From the NCBI GenBank assembly GCA_031216915.1, contig CM062292.1:203071262-203135261 (forward strand): a stretch of DNA of 64,000 nt, in the 5' to 3' direction. Positions 59,441 to 64,000 of the stretch are shown one piece after another (position 1 is the first letter of the stretch; the number at the start of each line of letters is the position of its first letter). The position numbers were made by a program, and so were the translations under genes. The notes under the pieces are model-generated. The model had not been told where the DNA came from. It was given only the letters and a program-made list of their open reading frames with translations, and did not search any database. Origin of the DNA: Pictodentalium vernedei. Its lineage: Eukaryota > Mollusca > Scaphopoda > Dentaliida > Dentaliidae.

Positions 59441-59640
59441 TTGCAGGTCTCGAGGAGGTTCAAGATGAGGTTTTCAACCTCCATTGCCTTCAATCAGTGG
59501 AAGACTTTCCGATTTTACAGAAAATTTGAAGAAAATGGCAAAAGATCTATGGGTTCTACAAGTTATTCAAGAGGGGTTAATTCTTTCTTTCAGAAGAAAA
59601 CCTCCTCTGTCAAGAATTGCCATGTATATGTTACAGTCAA
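59441..59640 (+). pseudogene. DIRS copy 5 reverse transcriptase N-terminal fragment
   Basis: Reads LPPLPSISGRLSDFTEN, then KDLWVLQVIQEGLILSF, matching PVGGRLSRFLTNW of copy 4. It is cut off near 59640. Confidence 0.65.
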
Positions 59641-60325
59641 TTCCTGAGAATTTTCAACTCAAATATCAAAACGGGGTGGATGGTCCAAATGAGGGAGCTA
59701 GTAGAGAACTACTCATTGGAGATCTCGGACCTGGATGTTGGGGCAAACCAGGGTAAAAAAATCGTCTAGAGAAAGGGTCATGGAGGATTGTAACCGTAAT
59801 TGGCGAGAGGGAGTCAAATCAAAGAGGTCTTTGGGTGGCCTGCGTGATAAAGAGAAGCCAGGTTTTGAAGAGTACCTTGATGGCACCTTTGGGGGGTCAC
59901 TGTTGTTCAAGCTGAGGTCGCGATCCCTGGAGCTGAGGGGAAAAATTGGGAAAGACTGTGAAAGGGAGTGCCAGATGTGTAACTTGGACATGGTGGAGAC
60001 CCTGGAACACTTTCTTCTAGAATGCCCTAAGTATCAGCCTAAAAGAATGAGATTCACTGGGAGTATAATGGGGAAGTGGGATGGGAGAATGAAGGACATG
60101 TGGTCAGGGGGAGACTCAAAGGAGAGGGTTAATATGCTAATCGGAGAGATTGGGAAGAATGGGACAAGGGATATCATCAAGCAGTTCGTCTCCGAGTGTT
60201 GGGAGGAGAGGAGAAGCGTGGGAATAGGGAGGCAGTTGGGAGTACAGGGGTAACCATGGCCTTCTCGTCCGAGAACCGCGACAAATCAGCGGCTGGCCAA
60301 AGTGTTAATATTATTATTATTATTA
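59641..60325 (+). mobile_element. LINE 3' fragment with (TTA)n tail
   Basis: Holds the C-terminal coding end of a LINE, a short 3' UTR (CAAATCAGCGGCTGGCCAAA) and a terminal ATT/TTA repeat (60308-60328). The left junction is approximate. The tail fits I/Nimb-type or related LINEs; clade not assigned. Confidence 0.65.
59735..60253 (+). CDS. LINE ORF2 C-terminus (partial)
   Basis: A 172-codon open frame whose C-terminal half holds CQMCNLDMVETLEHFLLECPKY, the CxxC...HxxxxC zinc segment that ends many LINE reverse transcriptases. The catalytic domain is absent. The ATG used is not a real start, as the fragment is 5'-truncated. The protein differs from both other LINE types in the window. Confidence 0.7.
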   Translation: MLGQTRVKKSSRERVMEDCNRNWREGVKSKRSLGGLRDKEKPGFEEYLDGTFGGSLLFKLRSRSLELRGKIGKDCERECQMCNLDMVETLEHFLLECPKYQPKRMRFTGSIMGKWDGRMKDMWSGGDSKERVNMLIGEIGKNGTRDIIKQFVSECWEERRSVGIGRQLGVQG

Positions 60326-60330
60326 TTAGT

Positions 60331-60500
60331 CAATGTCTAAAATCAGTCAATCTGTAGAATGACTGAAATTTTCAGTCAATGTGCACATTGACTAATTCAC
60401 TCAGTCAATCTACAGATTTCCTAAAAAAATCAGTCATTCTATAGATTTCCTGAAATATCAACTCATTTATTCTACAGATTGACTGAAATGTCTTTCCATT
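60331..60500. mobile_element. Small foldback MITE with CAGTCAATCTGTAGAAT ends
   Basis: CAGTCAATCTGTAGAAT at the left and its inverse at the right, with several nested inverted CAGTCA/TGACTG pairs. No clear target duplication. Confidence 0.5.
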
Positions 60501-60523
60501 GTTTTTCAGTTGTTTGAGGCCAA

Positions 60524-60920
60524 TCATGGTCAACCCAAGTGAGCTTTGAAACCTGTGGTGTTTGTTTAAGTGAACCCATGTTCACTTTGTATGTCTTTGT
60601 TTATGTAGTATAGTCAATTTAAGAATGGTCAACCCAAGTGAGCTTTGAAACCTGTGGTGTTTGTTTAAGTGAACCCATGTTCACTTTGTATGTCTTTGTT
60701 TATGTAGTATAGTATTTAAGAATGGTCAACCCAAGTGAGCTTTGAAACCTGTGGTGTTTGTTTAAGTGAACCCATGTTCACTTTGTATGTCTTTGTTTAT
60801 GTAGTATAGTCAATTTAAGAATGGTCAACCCAAGTGAGCTTTGAAACCTGTGGTGTTTGTTTAAGTGAACCCATGTTCACTTTGTATGTCTTTGTTTATG
60901 TAGTATAGTATTTAAGAATG
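60524..60920 (+). repeat. Four tandem units (97-99 bp) upstream of an integrase-like ORF
   Basis: Units start ATGGTCAACCCAAGTGAGC at 60526, 60625, 60722 and 60821. They alternate between a form with TAGTCAATTTAAG and one with TAGTATTTAAG, so a dimer was duplicated. The units are almost identical, hence young. Position just before the next ORF suggests part of its leader; a promoter role is only a guess. Confidence 0.8.
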
Positions 60921-60960
60921 GCTTTCTCTGGAGTTCATTCAGTTCATCATTTTCACCAAT

Positions 60961-61312
60961 ATGGGAGACACAATGGAAAGTGAATTTCGAAATGAGCTTT
61001 TGAAGAGAAAACAGTCTGATTCAAAAAGTATTCTTATGACAAAAGAAGAATATTTCATGCTATTGCAAGAGATAAAAGATGCTTCTGTATCGGAAAAAAA
61101 GACAGGTCGTCAGTACTACATCCTCGGCAGATATGAAATCCTCCAGTGCGGTGATATTGAAAAAATAATTCGCAAACAAAGCAATACTATTCAAAGACCT
61201 ATTTACTTCTCTCACATTGATGACATGTTTGATATTATAAAACATGCTCATATTTCAACTGGACATGGTGGGAGAGATAAAATGTTAAAAGTGATGTTTA
61301 AGTACGCTAACA
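60961..61312 (+). CDS. Ginger/gypsy-type integrase N-terminal fragment (KRBA2-like)
   Basis: Open from ATG; the transposon-derived part covers about 117 codons. HAHISTGHGGRDKML (about residues 95-109) is the His-x4-His half of an integrase HHCC zinc domain, as in Ginger transposons, Ty3/gypsy integrases and the derived KRBA2/SCAND3 proteins. The Cys pair and the DDE core are missing, because the sequence switches at about 61312 into a LINE. The frame runs on to 61410 only through LINE sequence. No active integrase could be made. Confidence 0.75.
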
Positions 61313-63427
61313 TCACACAGCGACCACCTGCCTGTTCATGCTACATTACACGGTTGCAGCGGACCCGCAAGATACCCCACAATGAGGAGGAGGAATCTAT
61401 CCAAAATTGACTGGGACCTCTTCAGAAAAATAATTCAGGTTAAAATAAACAAAAACGACCCAATGAATACCTGCGAGCTCGAGCAAGCATGTACCAATCT
61501 CAGTGAAGTCATTAACAACACTCTTGATGAGATTTGTCCCAAACAGACAGTTAAACCGCGGGCCAACAGAATAACTGAAACCACACTCCAAATAATAAAA
61601 CAAAAAAGAAAGGCCTTCCGTGCATACAAATCAGAAAAACTTCCAACTAAAAAGGTCGAACTTAAAGCCGTGTATAATCGCCTCCACGGCGAAGTTAAAA
61701 AAGCAATAGCAAACGACAATCGCGTGAGATGGAAAAAAGCAACGGAAAATCTAAATGGACTCAGGGAGACTAAAAAGTTTTGGGATACTTTTAAAACCCT
61801 TACTGGACAAAAAAATAAAGACGCCAACAGTAAGGCACTAAAGATCAACGGTGGAACTATGGCCCTGGATGACAAGGCGAAGGCTAGCGCTTTTGCTGAG
61901 CTCCTTAAGAAATATCATCGTACACATGAGGGCGATAGGTTTGATGACGAGTTCAAAGAAAAAGTAAACAAATTTGTTCAAGACAACAAGACAACGTTTA
62001 AAGATGCCAACTTCAGCCAAACGCCCGAGGACGGGGATGGCCATGAACTCACGGAACCGATAAGCAAAGAAGAAGTGGCTAACACAATTAAAAAATGTAA
62101 GTCTTCTTCTTCCCCAGGAGGGGACGAGGTCTCATACAAAATCCTGAAACAATGTCCCAACACTTTTTTCGGTAGACTCACTAACCTCCTAAACTGCTGT
62201 CTCTCTAGTGGATACTTCCCAAAATGTTGGAAAGTAGCTACAGGAGTCATGATACCCAAACCCGACAAGGATTTGAGCAACCCAGCTAATTACCGCCCAA
62301 TCAGCCTACTCAGCTGTATTGGAAAAATTTTCGAACGGATTCTCACGACTAGACTCCGCAGCCATCTCGAATCAATCAGCTTTTTCAATAAGTGGCAAAG
62401 GGCATACAGGAGCCAAAGAGAGGGAATCGAGCATGTTTATAGACTGGTAGATTATATGAAAACGGCGTTCAGTCAAAATGAAATAGGAACCGCGCTATTA
62501 CTCGACGTAGAAAAAGCGTTTGACTCTGTCTGGCACAATGGTATGAGATACAAACTAGCTAAAATGGGGCTACCTACCAAAATTCTAAGGATCATATCAT
62601 CATTTTTATCTGATCGAAAAATCAAAGTGAGAGTCAACCGCGAAGTGTCAGCCGAGGTAAAACTCGAAGCGGGCACTCCACAGGGTTCGGTCCTCAGCCC
62701 GCTTCTATTTATAATATATGTGAATGACATTGACAAACTAGGGAAGAACCATGTTGAACTATCTCAATTCTCAGACGACAAAGGAATGTGGACGGCCAGT
62801 AAGTCTGGAAACATAATACAAAACCGCCTGCAGGATACCATCCGCGACCTGCAAGACTGGTGCGCTCTGTGGCGCATCAAGCTAAATGCCACGAAAACAC
62901 AAAGAATCACATTCTATAAAAAACAAAGGAAAAAACCTGTCCCTAATATTGAGCTTAAGCTTTACGATCATAAACTTGAAGCCAGTAATGAGGCAAAGTT
63001 TCTGGGATTCAACCTGGATAGCAGTCTCAATCTAAACAATCACATAAACTCAGTCACCGTCAAAGCCACTAAACGCATCAATTTCCTGAAAATGATCAGA
63101 GGTAAAAATTGGGGAGCCAATAAAGAAATTCTCCTCAATCTTTACAAATCATATATACGCCCAGTACTAGAGTATGGGGCCATAACAACAAGTGACCTGA
63201 ATAAAACCAACATTGAAAAACTACAACGGGTCCAAAATCATGCCTTGCGCGTGGCTCTGCGCAAGCCCACGTGGACATCGATAAAACAACTTCACGAGAT
63301 AGCAAAAATAGACACTATAGCAATGCGCTTAAAAGATCTTCAAAGCAAAACTCTAAATAGACTTCAAGACAGCGAATTAATAATAGAACTCAATGCGCAT
63401 CGCGTCCTCAATAGGAAAACTAAATAA
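61313..63427 (+). CDS. jockey-like LINE reverse transcriptase, 5'-truncated
   Basis: The LINE frame begins with SHSDHLPVHATLHGC, the last motif of an APE endonuclease (the His of SDH), so the element is cut just before it. The first ATG is at 61382, giving 681 codons. Reverse transcriptase motifs counted from there: NYRPISLLSC (about 303), LLDVEKAFDSVWH with Asp about 375, GTPQGSVLSPLLF (about 431) and QFSDDKGMW with SDD about 464-466. Ser replaces the usual Ala of FADD; both Asp are kept. No stops. It is not close to the 2A-type LINEs of the window. A C-terminal zinc segment is not seen; the frame ends in NRKTK. Confidence 0.88.
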   Translation, partial: SHSDHLPVHATLHGCSGPARYPTMRRRNLSKIDWDLFRKIIQVKINKNDPMNTCELEQACTNLSEVINNTLDEICPKQTVKPRANRITETTLQIIKQKRKAFRAYKSEKLPTKKVELKAVYNRLHGEVKKAIANDNRVRWKKATENLNGLRETKKFWDTFKTLTGQKNKDANSKALKINGGTMALDDKAKASAFAELLKKYHRTHEGDRFDDEFKEKVNKFVQDNKTTFKDANFSQTPEDGDGHELTEPISKEEVANTIKKCKSSSSPGGDEVSYKILKQCPNTFFGRLTNLLNCCLSSGYFPKCWKVATGVMIPKPDKDLSNPANYRPISLLSCIGKIFERILTTRLRSHLESISFFNKWQRAYRSQREGIEHVYRLVDYMKTAFSQNEIGTALLLDVEKAFDSVWHNGMRYKLAKMGLPTKILRIISSFLSDRKIKVRVNREVSAEVKLEAGTPQGSVLSPLLFIIYVNDIDKLGKNHVELSQFSDDKGMWTASKSGNIIQNRLQDTIRDLQDWCALWRIKLNATKTQRITFYKKQRKKPVPNIELKLYDHKLEASNEAKFLGFNLDSSLNLNNHINSVTVKATKRINFLKMIRGKNWGANKEILLNLYKSYIRPVLEYGAITTSDLNKTNIEKLQRVQNHALRVALRKPTWTSIKQLHEIAKIDTIAMRLKDLQSKTLNRLQDSELIIELNAHRVLNRKTK

Positions 63428-63863
63428 TCAGGGGCATGTCTATCGAAAGGGTTAAAGATTACATCATTGTGATGGGGTGAGCCAGTTATTCTGTGACCTA
63501 AATTTAGAACTGGCTGCGGGTGACACGATACGCACGAAAGCTTGCCTCTGTTACCAGTGGGAGTTGCAAACAGCGAGGAAAATCTTCACCTGCTGCCGGG
63601 TCTCCCCTCCTTGAGATATAAATCTCGGGGAAAAAATGCTGGCTTCCCCATCCAAAAGGACGGAAAAGGTGTAAATTAAAAACCGAATTGCTCTACTTTC
63701 CAGCTCTCTATCTTTTCTACCTTCTCTATCTCATCAGACACACGACCAAACTGAATGACAAACTATGAGGGATTGAAACAATCCTCAAGCAAAGATGCGC
63801 AGAAAACCTAACAAGACCAAGGCAAGGATTGAAACAATCTTGCCAGCAAACAGCCCTTTTAAG

Positions 63864-63865
<2 letters not shown>
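63428..63865 (+). other. 3' UTR of the jockey-like LINE
   Basis: No gene. GATTGAAACAATC occurs twice (near 63772 and 63827) and can form a 5-bp stem with AAA loop, each within a slightly longer AGG...CCT or AAGG...CTT pairing. No poly(A) is seen. Confidence 0.5.
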
Positions 63866-63899
<34 letters not shown>

Positions 63900-63922
63900 T
63901 GTGGGGGGGGGGGGGGGGGGGG
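63866..63922. repeat. Poly(T) then poly(G) tract
   Basis: About 33 T followed, after GTG, by about 20 G. Such a homopolymer pair may also reflect sequencing or assembly error. Confidence 0.9.
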
Positions 63923-64000
63923 TGGAGGTCATTTGGAATTCCCGAAGGATAACCAGATACCTCAAAATCACATACGGCATCCTATCTCCCAGAAGGCTTG
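63923..64000. other. Window end, no gene seen
   Basis: Short unique-looking sequence without coding or repeat signal. Confidence 0.4.

Larger units (their letters stand above)
53996..59470 (+). pseudogene. DIRS copy 5 gag (interrupted)
   Basis: 53996-54108 reads MKTFCSDCFTMKSNSD, then NTCDICVKWE and a stop, matching the Cys/His cluster opening gag of copy 3. Further frames are at 54385-54657 and 55022-55259. The last reads ...ADIASFLSPKDL and continues beyond the LINE at 58764 as ...SPKDLALSFSESKF. 59055-59468 has LRAAPLMGSSLFNDQV, typical of the late gag region, then a Ser/Arg-rich tail. Several frameshifts. Confidence 0.6.
53996..59640 (+). mobile_element. Divergent DIRS-like element, copy 5, split by a LINE
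   Basis: The gag N-terminus, gag C-terminal region and reverse transcriptase start are recognisable by protein similarity to copies 3 and 4, though the DNA is diverged. The minus-strand LINE at 55260-58763 splits it, and the remainder of the reverse transcriptase is replaced near 59640 by another LINE fragment. The ends are not identified. Confidence 0.65.

Noticed and set aside
60524..60920. CRISPR or satellite array
   Set aside because: Units are contiguous without spacers and number only four.
63760..63845. CRISPR-like repeats (GATTGAAAC)
   Set aside because: Only two short hairpins in a LINE 3' UTR of an animal genome; no array or spacers of even size.

Overview
This is nuclear DNA of an animal, most likely a marine invertebrate; which phylum cannot be settled from the window. 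The only host gene is a set of EGF-like repeats split by phase-1 introns. The rest is layered transposons of animal type: DIRS-like tyrosine-recombinase retrotransposons, non-LTR retrotransposons (one with a 2A translational-skipping motif), tRNA-derived SINEs, hAT elements with 8-bp duplications, TTAA-type MITEs, and Helentron/pearl-like elements with CCGT microsatellites. No bacterial operon, rRNA, functional tRNA or CRISPR is visible.

Layout. 1-2320 is the 3' part of DIRS copy 1, with an intact tyrosine recombinase. 2584-2697 is a one-domain EGF exon. 2698-23939 is a roughly 21-kb intron packed with hAT elements, SINEs, a foldback element, a recurring interspersed repeat (called C here), TTAA MITEs and two hairpin/microsatellite elements (G1, G2). 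G2 is split by DIRS copy 2. 23940-24822 is a large exon with seven and a half EGF domains. After it come more nested repeats and a hAT-like element (B2). B2 is split by DIRS copy 3, whose recombinase gene is split in turn by a full-length 6.7-kb LINE (34577-41238). DIRS copy 4 (45709-53444) lies inside a TTAA MITE. A divergent DIRS copy 5 starts near 54.0 kb and is interrupted by a 5'-truncated LINE on the minus strand. The last 4.4 kb holds a LINE tail, a 4-copy tandem array, a Ginger/gypsy integrase-like fragment and a jockey-like LINE.

How the parts relate. The two EGF exons join in frame (phase 1) and probably belong to one Notch/fibropellin-like extracellular protein; most of the window would then be intron or flank of that gene. 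Nesting gives a relative order of insertion: 2A-LINE after DIRS-3 after hAT-B after MITE A. Boundaries were set by target-site duplications (about ten of 8 bp, six TTAA sites, LINE TSDs of 13-14 bp) and by paralogous empty sites inside the window. DIRS copies were bounded by comparing each internal complementary region with the element ends. Organism identity, superfamily names given without a transposase, and exact edges of fragments are inference.
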